A DNA stretch of 64,000 nucleotides. Source: Physcia stellaris. Taxonomy: Eukaryota; Ascomycota; Lecanoromycetes; Caliciales; Physciaceae. The notes below the pieces were generated by a model, which saw only the letters and a program-made list of their open reading frames with translations, was not told where the DNA came from and searched no databases. Position numbers and translations under genes: made by a program. Below are positions 1 through 9,819 of this stretch, piece after piece (the stretch's first letter is position 1; each line of letters begins with the position of its first letter). The stretch lies in the NCBI GenBank assembly GCA_018902385.1, contig JABSSW010000005.1, positions 1,054,001 through 1,118,000 on the forward strand. The letters are read 5' to 3'.

Positions 1-174
1 CATCTCTTAATACCCTTGACATGTGTAGCAGCTTTTCCCTGGCCGTCATTGATCGTTGATAAGGTAACTGGCGTGTTTGCTATTGGACTCCATCACCCAC
101 TCATCCCAGCCACAATCACGGTTACTCGTCTTTGGAAACCCCAACGTGATCTGATATGAATGTCGTTCTAAGTT

Positions 175-259
175 GGCCGTATTCCCGAACTCGGGCTATC
201 GTTGTTTCATTCGGTTTGGGTGGATGGTTGTGATCACTCTTTTGCTGGGGCCGAGTGAC
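175..259 (+). repeat. Dispersed repeat R1, left copy
   Basis: About 85 bp strongly similar to 60182-60285. Both copies share a core around the words CGGGCTATCGTTG and TTCATTCGGTTT and end in GGGCCGAGTGAC. The right copy follows directly after the second zincin-like gene. There is no coding signal and no terminal repeats; it is probably a fragment of a larger dispersed repeat. The rest of 1-890 holds nothing I recognise. Confidence 0.6.
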
Positions 260-889
260 TCAAAGTCGAAAAATCGACCACTTTTATTCCCTGAAATCGA
301 CATCCCATTACACAATAGCCATCCTAGCGACACCGAATCTGAAGTTTGTAGGTCTGTTGATATCCTGCTTGTGATGTTGCAGAAGGTCGTCTGTCCATGT
401 GTCTGCTCCACTCCGACAACGCATCATATCCGAGAATATCACCCATCTTGAATAGACCATTCTTATCGCAGAAGCACCCTTCTCTTGCCCCAACCTGTGT
501 TCTACGTCCAAATCTTGTGGTATGCCCGAGTCGGAGTCTCCCCAATGTACCACCGCCAAACTCATCGCCGACAACGTGCCAACGTCCTATCCCATCCTGT
601 TCCTGTCGGTCGTCTGGATAAGCTTCGACGGCGGACGCACCCGGGAAGCTAATTGTTCGGATTCCGAGTGTTGTTTGTTGAAATGCGCGGGTGTTGCTAG
701 ACGACTAATGCACGGTCGCATATCGTTGGTTGGACGATTACCGAACCAACGAGCTGTTAGCCTCACTACTAGTATGACCACGGAGGTGTGCTCGTACCTT
801 GTATGCGTGCATCCCTGGATCTTGAATGTCTTCACTCCACCCAGCATAACGGCACCCAACCCGTCCATCACGCGATGACTTCCAACGGA

Positions 890-1965
890 CACTGTGTGCT
901 TTCCACGATGTCACAGCCTCATCTGTCGCGCTATCTTTACCCCGTGCAGTGTAGGAGTCGACTGGTATTGGCTTATTGTCGTGTTGGGTAGGCCTATGGC
1001 ATGTAACCAGTATCTCCATCTTCCGGCGCCTCAACCTTATCTTCTGTTACTCCGTTGTAAATTTTCCATTGCCACAATTTTGCTCGTAGTACTCTCTCGT
1101 GTAATCATGGATATGTGGAATGAGTGCGGCCGCTGGTGTTTGGGCGTGTTGAGCTGGCGGTGAGGGTAGGAATGTTGATGGGTATTCCATGGAGCAAGGC
1201 AGCCTGGCAGTCTCGCAGTACATCGAAAGGCGATAAGGCTTATGGCAAGCACCGGAATATGTAAGGGAAGATGCAGAGTCGAATCCGTCTAAATGGATCA
1301 AGGCGCTCAGTAGCCCACCAACAGGTGCTGCGACGAGGTCGAGGTCCAGGGACATGAGGTCATTCCCCACCTGCTTCCTCTTGTCATCTCCGATTTCCAT
1401 TGCTTTGTGCAATCTCGTTCATCTCTATTACCTGTCCACCTGGGTAATCATGCCACGACCTCATCTATCGCGTTAATTTTCCCCGGGTGTAGGAGTCGAC
1501 TGGCGTTGGGTCGATGGTTGTTGGTCTATGGCGTGTACCCGGTATATCCATCTTCTGGCGCCTCAACCTTCTCTTCCATTGATCCTTGGTATTTGGTCCA
1601 TCATCATACATTCTGCCCATAGTCCTCTCTCGTGTAATTCTAGCTGTGGAGTGGGTGCGGTCGTTGCTCTTTGGGTGTGGTGGTTAGGTGTGGCGGTGAG
1701 TACAGGAATGTCGAGCATCGGCGACACACAGCGGCGATACGACGAGATACTCTGAGGTCCATAACAGTCTCAGACTCCTGTCTGTCAATTTCCGATCGTG
1801 AAAGGATGTATATTCTCCCAAGTTCGGAGCAATCTTGATGGGCATCCCATGGAGTGGGTCAGGCTGGCATTCTAGCAGTAAGTCGAAAGGCGATAGAGAC
1901 TTGCGACAGAGACAAGAATATCGTCTTGTCATCTCCGATTCCATTGTGTTGTGCAGTTTCATTGA
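890..1965. repeat. Two diverged direct repeat units of about 550 bp
   Basis: Unit A (about 890-1430) and unit B (about 1440-1965) share an ordered series of blocks: GTGTAGGAGTCGACTGG, CTTC(C/T)GGCGCCTCAACCTT, CTCTCTCGTGTAAT, CGAAAGGCGATA and CTTGTCATCTCCGATT. The units have diverged by substitutions and indels. No frame stays open across them and no terminal repeats are seen. This looks like an old segmental tandem duplication of non-coding DNA. Unlike the AT-rich island, it keeps normal base composition. Confidence 0.7.
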
Positions 1966-2005
1966 GTAAGATCCGGGACTTAAAAAAAAAAAAAAAAAAA
2001 AAAAT

Positions 2006-2078
2006 CTGCCGGAGGGCTTTGGAGGAGACTCAAATGAGCGACGGTGAGGCACGAATCTCGCTCATTTGAGTCCGGCAG
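2006..2078. repeat. Nested inverted repeat (hairpin 1)
   Basis: A perfect 14-bp stem, ACTCAAATGAGCGA at 2028-2041 with its complement at 2058-2071, encloses a 16-base loop. It sits inside a second pair, CTGCCGGA at 2006-2013 and TCCGGCAG at 2071-2078. A run of 23 A lies immediately before it (1982-2004). It could form a cruciform or an RNA hairpin. No adjacent gene is recognised, so a terminator or structural role is only a guess. Confidence 0.75.
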
Positions 2079-2100
2079 GGTTCCGGGGGAGGTGGGCGGA

Positions 2101-2158
2101 AGAAATAGCTGGAAGATATTTGTGAACGACAGGGCACAAATAGCTTCCAGCTATTTCT
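2101..2158. repeat. Long near-perfect inverted repeat (hairpin 2)
   Basis: Arms of 15 bp at 2101-2115 and 2144-2158 (AGAAATAGCTGGAAG and complement) continue through one mismatch into 8 more pairs (TATTTGTG at 2117-2124, CACAAATA at 2135-2142). The total stem is about 24 bp with a 10-base loop. It lies only 22 bp from hairpin 1. No TA or other target duplication is obvious at its ends. Confidence 0.8.
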
Positions 2159-2439
2159 AAGTTGGATTTCCTGACGATTGCACTCTTCAGAATTTTCTTG
2201 ATGTTGGTGAATGAAGATATGGTGTTCTGGGACTGAGCTGTCTGTTGGTGCTCTTGCCTTGATGATTCCATCTTGAGATGATCTGGCTGTCTAGGTTTAG
2301 CTTCGGGAGTCCTCGTGGCGAGAAGGTTCTGGATTCATGTTGGGTTTAGAGTTTGGGTCACACCTGCCTTGTTCTCGAGCACAATACAAGTCACGGCAAT
2401 CTGAGCCATCGGTCACCCTATCCTGGGTTTATTCTCTCC

Positions 2440-2483
2440 GGGGTGGGTGGGTGGGCCTCCGTGCCTCCAGGGTGGGTGGGTGG
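2440..2483 (+). other. Duplicated G-quadruplex-forming tract
   Basis: GGGGTGGGTGGGTGGG at 2440-2455 has four G-runs with single-T loops, the most stable class of parallel G-quadruplex. A second run, GGGTGGGTGGGTGG, follows at 2470-2483. The tract sits at the start of the first 660-bp repeat unit and is not conserved in the second. Confidence 0.7.
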
Positions 2484-3790
2484 ATTGATGATACCTTTGA
2501 TGGTGATATTGGTGATGCGTAATATATGGTACGTAACAGGAGAGTAAGCTGGCAGACAGGTACCTATCTTGTCTTGACTGTTCTTTGAAAGACAGAACAT
2601 TAAGTTGAAAATCCTTGTAATGACATTGAAATACGTTGACTGCTAGGTAGGTACGAGTATTGGTGCCTGATAGACTGTTGGGCACTAAATGCCGCTGCAA
2701 TGACAGTCGATGTGACAATGTCGATTGATGGCTATGGTCTGTTGGTGCTTGTTAACCTCTTCAGCAGCCTTCCTGAACGAGAGGATCCGGTATGGGAAGG
2801 TGGTAGCGAGGTGTCTTTGATGATATATGGTGAGACGCAGTATATAATAGGTGAACGACTGGCAGCCAGAGATCTTGTTCGAGGTGTTTGTTGGCTAGAC
2901 GCAATTGCACAGGGCTTCGAATTGGTGGACACCTTTAATCAGGATGGGATGGGCTGACCATCATCCGGATGCGAGTGCTGATTGCGGACAGGTTTTCCTC
3001 GATGGACGGACCGTATTTGGTAGATGCACAATCCGATCGCTATCCCATGCTCTGATGTGATGCTAATCTTTCATGCATCACCGCTTACAGGTTCGATGCA
3101 ACCAGATATTTACTCTTTCATGCATCCAGAGTGGGGTGGCAGGGCCACGATACCTTTGATGATAATATTGGCGATGCGCATCAAGAGAGTTTGCTGCCAG
3201 ATACTTATCTTGTCTCGATGCTTTCTCGCAAAGGTGTAACGTACCACCGACATGGAGCTAGTGGATCGTTTTTATAGGAATTCGATGAACTGACTATTAT
3301 GTAGGTCCGAGTGCTGGTAAAAGTACTTCGTAGACGGAGGGCCACTGGATTCTGCTGCAGTGCCGATACATTCGACAACATCCGTCCATGGTTCTGGGTT
3401 GTTGCTGCTCATTAACGTTGTTAACCTACATCAGAGGGTGGAATTGAAGTGCCTTTGGCAGTACGATGTGATGCCCAGCACCTGATAGGTGGACAGGCCA
3501 AGCAGACTGACAGCCTGGTGTGTGTCTTGCTTGACCTTTGTGTTGGGAAGGTATAGTTACACCGAATCTCGGATTGCCGAACTCTTATAAAAGAGTGGGA
3601 TGGGCTGACTTGCAGAAACGAGTGCTAATTGTTGAACTATTTCTTTGTTGGGGGCATCGACTGACTGTGGTAGGTGCCCAATCCAGTCTCTTTCTTGACT
3701 GCTTATAATTGAGAGGCAGATACACAGACGCACGCGATCTTTTCTTGATGGAACACACTGAAAAAGAGGATGTTGACTGACCGTTGTGTA
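2456..3790. repeat. Two diverged direct repeat units of about 660 bp
   Basis: Unit 1 (about 2456-3115) and unit 2 (about 3120-3790) share, in order, GATACCTTTGATG, a CTTATCTTGTCT-like block, a block ending in GCTGCA, a TGTTGGTGCTTGTTAAC-like block, GGATGGGATGGGCTGAC and GTAGATGC. Spacing is roughly 660 bp. No long frame is conserved between the units, so this is non-coding DNA duplicated in tandem and then decayed. From 3791 to 4920 I see nothing further. Confidence 0.65.
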
Positions 3791-4923
3791 GATACCGGCA
3801 CCAATGATATTGCTGGACATCGAGTGGATTATGACCTGAAGAGTCATAAGAGCGATAAATTAGTCTTCCTTTGAAGTCTGGCGCCGCCGACTCGATAATG
3901 GCATTGTCCGGTGAGTCATTAACTACGGTCGTGGACGTTCGGCACCTGGTGTCGCATCAGTATGGGTCCTATGGCTTTGGTGGGCCTCGACGGTGGGTAT
4001 ACTTTCTCTTCGTCGTCTCACGTTTTCTTTTCCATGTCAGGGAAGATACAAATTGGTGTTGAACAGTAGATTATATGTATTGGTATTGTCAATGAAGGAA
4101 TGCTTTACGTGTGAGAGTACGATGGTTAAGAGATCTACATTTATTACGATTTGTTAGAGAAAGTATTCATCACGGGAACTAAGTGAACAAAATGCGAGAC
4201 GGGCCATCCAATATTACAGGGACCAATTTTCGGTGGTGGGATGCTTTACAACCTCTCACTTGCTATTTGGTACGTACCGGTTGGACTTCTGCCGTCGGAT
4301 TCCCATGTCTACGTTAGTCTCATTGCTTCGTCTCGATTTCACGCTGCACCAACCTTGGGTCACAGTCCTCGGGCAAACTTTGTATCAGCACTCGACATAG
4401 GATGGATGCAAAGTCTCGATCATTCCAATATGTGCTTCACCTGATCGGCATACAGGGACAAAGGTTCAAGGCTGACCCAGACGGTGATAAATGGGTGATG
4501 GAAATGGATGATTGTAGGTCGTTGGATTTGGGTTTCTATTGGTTACGGATGGCTGACAGGCATAGAAGCGCGGCTATGCAACGATCCGTTAGATGCCGAG
4601 TGTTGAGTGTTGACGTGGTGATACGGGGCTGTCCTGGACTGGACCAATGTTCCCGGGTACAGCGGCCTACTTGGCACCAATACATCATCCGTTTCACCGA
4701 AAGCTTCCCGACAGGTCATACCATGATACTATTTCTCACTATCCGGAGTGAGGCTCGCTCGTCGAACAGGGGCAGATAGTATAGAAGTGGTACGGCTTAC
4801 ATTATGGCTCCAACCCGATCACATGCATCATCGTTGTCATTCAAGGGCTGTGGGACTTGCAATGAGGGATTCACTGATTGGGTTTCATAGAAAAGCTACA
4901 CTAATCTCTCTTCTTACGGCTCC

Positions 4924-4990
4924 AGATGCAGTCTTCGGACCACATCCTTGATGCCTCCCGATAAACAGTCCCCGCCTCTCATCATGGCGA
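4924..4990 (+). repeat. Short dispersed repeat with copy at 6366-6429
   Basis: The block CTTGATGCCTCCCG..AAACAGTC..CATCATGGCGA recurs at 6366-6429 as CTTGGATGCCTCCCGG..AAATAGTC..TATCATAGCGA. A neighbouring word, CGACATGCGTTGGCG, recurs near 7093. The copies are degenerate and have no coding signal. From 4991 to 5438 I recognise nothing else. Confidence 0.5.
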
Positions 4991-5438
4991 TTAACATAAT
5001 TCCCTGGCGCTTCAGTCCCGACCTTGAAACGGAAATACAGATCGACATGCGTTGGCGTCTTCCGTTTTGTCCTGGTACTTGACCAGTTCCGCAGATGCAG
5101 GGTGCATCCAAACATAAGCGTGTCCGAAAGAAGCGAGGGTTTGGAGACCCAGGTTAGTCTGAATCACTGACTAAATGGAGATCGTGTCAGGATTGGTTCG
5201 TTTGATGTCTCCTTGAAGTCATGGAGCGACGTCAGGTGGCTGCCGATGGTTTGGTGTAGTTGCGCTAGCTGACGATCTTTTAAAACTGGGGCTGTTACAT
5301 GCTATCAACGGATCTGACATAGTAGAGAAGCTTTGATATACTGGCGCAAGTCGACATGTATCCGTACCCGTCAAGGACCGATGAAGTGGAGTGTTTTCCG
5401 TCTAAAGTGAGAGATTTGGTGAGGTGAGGTGTTGGCGA

Positions 5439-5658
5439 TGCATGAGCTGGTAGTAAGTGGTGCTAATCTTTAGGATATATCGACACATCTAGGATTATTC
5501 GACTCGAGGCGATCAAAGGACATACTTTCTTGTGTCTTTTCAAATCGTCTTCATGCCGATTTCATATGCTTTGTGCCAAACACGGGTAAGCCTATTGTCA
5601 TATTGGGATATCGGCGGCGATACTTGGGAGGCAGGATAGCACCACCCAGACCATGGGA
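5439..5658 (+). mobile_element. MITE family M, copy 1
   Basis: About 220 bp with the family plan: a left end CATGAGCTGGTAGTAAGTGG (mutated TIR), an interior with GTGCCAAACACGGGTAAG and GTCATATTGGGATATCGG blocks, and a right end CACCCAGACCATGGGA followed by TA (5659-5660). It is colinear with the copy at 58154-58380. No transposase is encoded. It is a non-autonomous DNA transposon, Tc1/mariner-like by the inferred TA target. Confidence 0.8.
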
Positions 5659-5775
5659 TAGTTGACAATGCTTTCCTTGTTACTATTGGCACCGTGTTGG
5701 GGGTGTGAAACGGAAGTCTTGATCCACCTGCGATGTATGACGCGGGTGGATTTCCACGAAACCCCGACTTTGATG

Positions 5776-6300
5776 GAGTGCGCTGAGTGGAAGGCGGCAA
5801 CTGGCCTTCGTCGTGCGTTACTCCAATGCAAATGGATCATTTGCAAGACTGGCACGGTCAGCGTGAATACAGATTTTGTTGGGAATCCCCCCATACCTGG
5901 TCCTTTTCGAAAGAGTCGTCCTGGCCGCTTGGAGGGAAACCGTCGCTATCACCAAGTGACAAATGGAGTTCGCTGAGTGAAAGAAGGTCACTGGCCTTCG
6001 TCGTGCGCTAGAGCGGTTGAGTCGATGCCCGGACATTCCGTGTCAAGTCTCGTCCGCAAAAGCATCCTATGCAAGGAAAGCAGTGTCTCCGTGAACAACG
6101 ATTTTCTCATGGATCTCCCCATCTCCATCTATTTCGAAAATGTCGCCATGGCCGCCCAGAATAAAAACGTCTTTATTCTTCACAGGCAGGCATTGGTGGA
6201 GCGCTAAGTGAAAGGTGCGAACGGCCATCGTCGTGCACTGAAGTCACCGCGCGCGTGCTCAAAAGCTCTGCGTCAGCGTTCTCGTCTGCGAATGGGTCCC
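5776..6300. repeat. Degenerate tandem repeat, about 190-230 bp period
   Basis: Three unit starts are visible: 5776 (CGCTGAGTGGAAGGCGGC), 5966 (CGCTGAGTGAAAGAAGGTC) and 6198 (CGCTAAGTGAAAGGTGCG). Each is followed by GGCC(T/A)TCGTCGTGC. An internal block (GTGAATACAGATTTTGTT versus GTGAACAACGATTTTCTC) also recurs. No frame is conserved. From 6430 to 7944 there is no recognisable gene or repeat apart from short shadows. Confidence 0.6.
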
Positions 6301-7944
6301 CTGCAGGGGTGGGATGTCGTAACATTGGAGTTCGAATCCTAGCTGCCTCGAAAACTGCCTTGAAATCAGTCTTGGAACCACAGCCTTGGATGCCTCCCGG
6401 TAAATAGTCTCCACCACTTATCATAGCGAGCCCTGCTCCATGTTTGGGTTCACATCGTATGGACGCCCATACACCTGTAGCTTGATAAATGTGGTCCGGT
6501 CGGTGGTCCTAATTTGGAGGCCACCGACGTGAACTAACGAGAAGCAGACCGAATGCAAAGGACTGTTGTTCCCTGGAGGGTCGGGAGTCGATTTCCAATA
6601 TGGTCACAGTGACAGAACTGTTTAAGCATTCAATATCAACGTAGTCATATTAAACCAGATACAGGCTTCCTTCTTCGATGTCTTAGAAACAGCTACATGA
6701 GGGTAGTTGCAGGCACCAGGATCTCCAGTGATATGACCTTGATGCGGAGCTGTCTTATAACGAGCGTTATACTGGTCACTATGGTACTTTTCGAGCGCGA
6801 TACAGGTGTGTCCTCGGGTTTTGGAGCTGACACAGAAGAATTTGACTTCGACTTCGTTGAGTATCTCGGTCCAAGTTGAGTCGTGCCCTGATACCAATGC
6901 TGCTAGCCCCTGAGGATCTCGATGGAATCTGGCACGTGTGCAAAAGGCATGGACGAAAATATCCGTCCCCCTCTTGGTCAAATTGCACTGGTCCAGATCG
7001 AGGTGGTTGAGCTTTCTTTAGTCGAGATAATAGCAGAGTGCTTCTCAATTCAATAGTAATGACAGGATAATTGCGCTGCAGTTTAGAGGTCGACATGCGT
7101 TGGCGGTTTTCTTTGATCCGATCACACCAATGTCCGCGAAAGAACATCACGTGTCGAGGTATTTATTACGCATGTCATGATTTATTATGATGCAGTTCTG
7201 GCGTGCGTCGTCACGGATACAGAGGCATACTCATTGTGACAGGATCAGTGTCTGTCTGGACATGAAAATAAAGACAAGACGTTTTAAAAACTACATAAAG
7301 GAGAGATTCAGCGCCCTCCGGTTCCGATCCAAGTCGGATAAATTGCAGCTCTCTCGAGGTAATATCGCTTTCCTTTTTGAGAGCACATTCGGTTTGGACA
7401 TAGGGTGGTCCATCGGCACGCGGATCGCTGAGAATCTTTGATCGCCATATAACCGTTTGTCGCCAACACAGCTTATCTTGACGCCTTCCACACAACATCC
7501 AGGATGTTTCGGATCTGTCCCCCCTTTGTCGGCACCGTAAGCTATGAAGTAGTCTGCCGCCAGCGAAGCCTCGCCAGGTACCAAATGTGTGGAGAACCGA
7601 ATTGGTTCAGGGAGTTAATTGGTATGCCATGCGTGATAGACAGCGGCAGCGACAGTGCTACAATCCGTAAACACATCATGTTTGAAGGGAGGCTTATTCG
7701 GGCCATCGGTCACAGAATCGCCGATTAGAGAGCGAGAGAAGTCGGAACAGACGATAGTAAAGCGTTCTCAACCAGGGCCTTTTCCATCGCTAGCAGCCTG
7801 ATTTGAAAATTCCCCACTTATGTCTACAGCAAGGCGAGGTGGTCGACCATGTTTCTCGTAATGGTTCAAAGCAAGCTTAGATAAAGCTATTGTCTCCCCG
7901 CTCAGCTTCTCGGGAGCGTCCAACGAGTGTCTGTTGAGTCGGTA

Positions 7945-8133
7945 TTTCATGGTCTGGTGTGGTGCGAATCCCCAAGCATCGCCACCAACACGTCCAATAT
8001 GACAAGACGCGTACCGAATATGATATAAAGATGACATAAAAGAACCCTCATCTTTGGACCCCGTCCTAAGTCGGGCAGTCGTAGCTGGTGTCTATCCAAA
8101 AAAACTAGCACCACTTGCTCACGGACCATGAGA
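7945..8133 (-). mobile_element. MITE family M, copy 2
   Basis: TA at 7943-7944 precedes TTTCATGGTCTGGTGTGGTG, and the element ends GGACCATGAGA followed by TA at 8134-8135, so both ends match the family TIR and the TA target duplication. The interior (CCCAAGCATCGCCACCAA, AATATGACAAGACGCGTACC) matches the reverse complement of the 58154-58380 copy. Length is 189 bp, with no coding capacity. From 8134 to 8960 only weak open frames occur. Confidence 0.88.
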
Positions 8134-8959
8134 TAGAATATGGCCCATGTTTCTGGTCTTGTCCATTTCATTATGGTATGCCAAGATGGGATCATTCGTT
8201 CGCCCAACCACGGGTTACAGACTTTCCGAAACCTAACATTAATCTTTGTTAAGTGGGTCGGTCTTGTCGCGGTAGAATTCTAGTCCAGTTTCTCCACAAT
8301 GGTCTCACGAAAGGATCAATGGACACGTTTAACTGAGGTAGCAGGTCGGCCGATCTCTGTATAAAGGCTATGCAATATTAGTCCACTGAGCATTGGATTG
8401 AAGGTGTTTTGTAACCCACTTGTTGACGTCCAAAGTCAGTGTGTCCACATCTTGTTGGAGAATCATGAGATATCCACTCGAACCCTTGTTGCTTTTGCCT
8501 CACTTATGATTGTGATTTCGGGTTTGCCATCGTGTAGTCGAGATGCGACCGATTACTGGAATTTGCGGGAAGAGATTCACACTCTCGCAGATAGTAGGGG
8601 TATCGTGATGAAGTTCACGTCCGAGCTTCTGACTTCCGACCCTTGGATTTGTTTCGTGGAGAAGTGTTGCGCAATGGATCTGAATTTATCAAGCCAACTG
8701 AGCGCATTCCCCTGGTGAGCCTCGGCACAACCAGATGCTTACTCAGCAAGCCATCCTCATCTGCGAGCGACATGGACAATACGAAACATTTGCCTCTCTC
8801 AACTCTTCACTTCCATCAAGGCTGCTTCTCTCTTGTGCTTGAATACGCTGGATCCCTTTTGGAATAAACGTCGACTCAATTGTATGTTCAAGCGAGAACT
8901 TCGCATTCTCGGTCGCAGTCGACATGCACAATCCTCTTGAACTCCTCAACTCTTTACCT

Positions 8960-9240
8960 CTTAAGGGGCGCATGGCAAGAGGCGGAATATAGAGACTGGA
9001 CACAGACCAGCTATCTGGCAACTCAGCCCTCGAGGTCTAACCCGCGTCGTTGGAGGAGCATAGGGTAATCCACCAATATAGTCAACGGTAACAGACGGTA
9101 TTCATAGCGAGACTGCATCCAGACGAGCCATTCGGCATTTCAACCTCGAGATCAGCCCCGCTACATCGTTGGAGATGGAAGGGCTGACGGCGATTCACCA
9201 AATTAGCCATCGGACAGCAAGAGGCGGGGTTCAAAATACA
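8960..9240 (-). repeat. Degenerate tandem repeat of about 120 bp (left cluster)
   Basis: Two units and part of a third recur, carrying GGCAAGAGGCGGAATATAGA, CTCGAGGTCTAACCCGC (CTCGAGATCAGCCCCGC in the next), CGTTGGAG and AATCCACCAATATAG (GATTCACCAAATTAG). The words also occur inverted near 62990-63530, for example CTCCGCCTCTTGCC there for the complement of GGCAAGAGGCGG here. No protein is encoded. From 9241 to 9819 lies the upstream region of the AAA ATPase gene. Confidence 0.6.
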
Positions 9241-9819
9241 GTTTGGGCTTTTTATGGGCGTAAATGAAGGATTGTTGGGTATTGGTGGATATGGAGGAGG
9301 GTCTCAATGAGGATCAAGGCGGGGGGAAAGTTGATCTGAGGGATGTGTAAATGTTTGCTATGCTTTTTGGAGGAATGAAAAGGTGGAAATTTTATTTAGT
9401 TGTTTTTTCGAGATTTCATACTGTAAGCTTGGACATTGATGTTGCTAGAAACCATCACTTAGGGTGGTCTGAAATGCCCGTGTTGGGCATCATCGACTTC
9501 CCTTTGTTCGATGGCAGCACTCTCGCTTAATTTTGCTACTTACTGTTCTATACTATTACAAAGACTAAACATTGAAAACCCACTTGACGCGACCGACCCA
9601 ACAATTATAGGACTTCCATCTATACAATACAATACCCAATTAGTGCGCAGCATAAATTCGCTTGATGAGGTAAGGTGGACCTCCAGGTCAGGCACAAAAG
9701 AATCGGCGCCTTTGTTCCCAATCTGTCTGCATGCGGATTCTCCATTCCACCACTTTCCCCTAAAACAATTCTTATTCCCCCGAGAGATTGTCCAAACCAA
9801 ACCACACTTTTCCACGAAG

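Noticed and set aside
6320-6345. tRNA-like T-loop word GAGTTCGAATCCT
   Set aside because: No matching acceptor, D or anticodon stems can be drawn around it.
8398-8718. 106-codon frame near the left repeats
   Set aside because: No motif, no splice partner and no similarity to a known family; it lies in decayed DNA.
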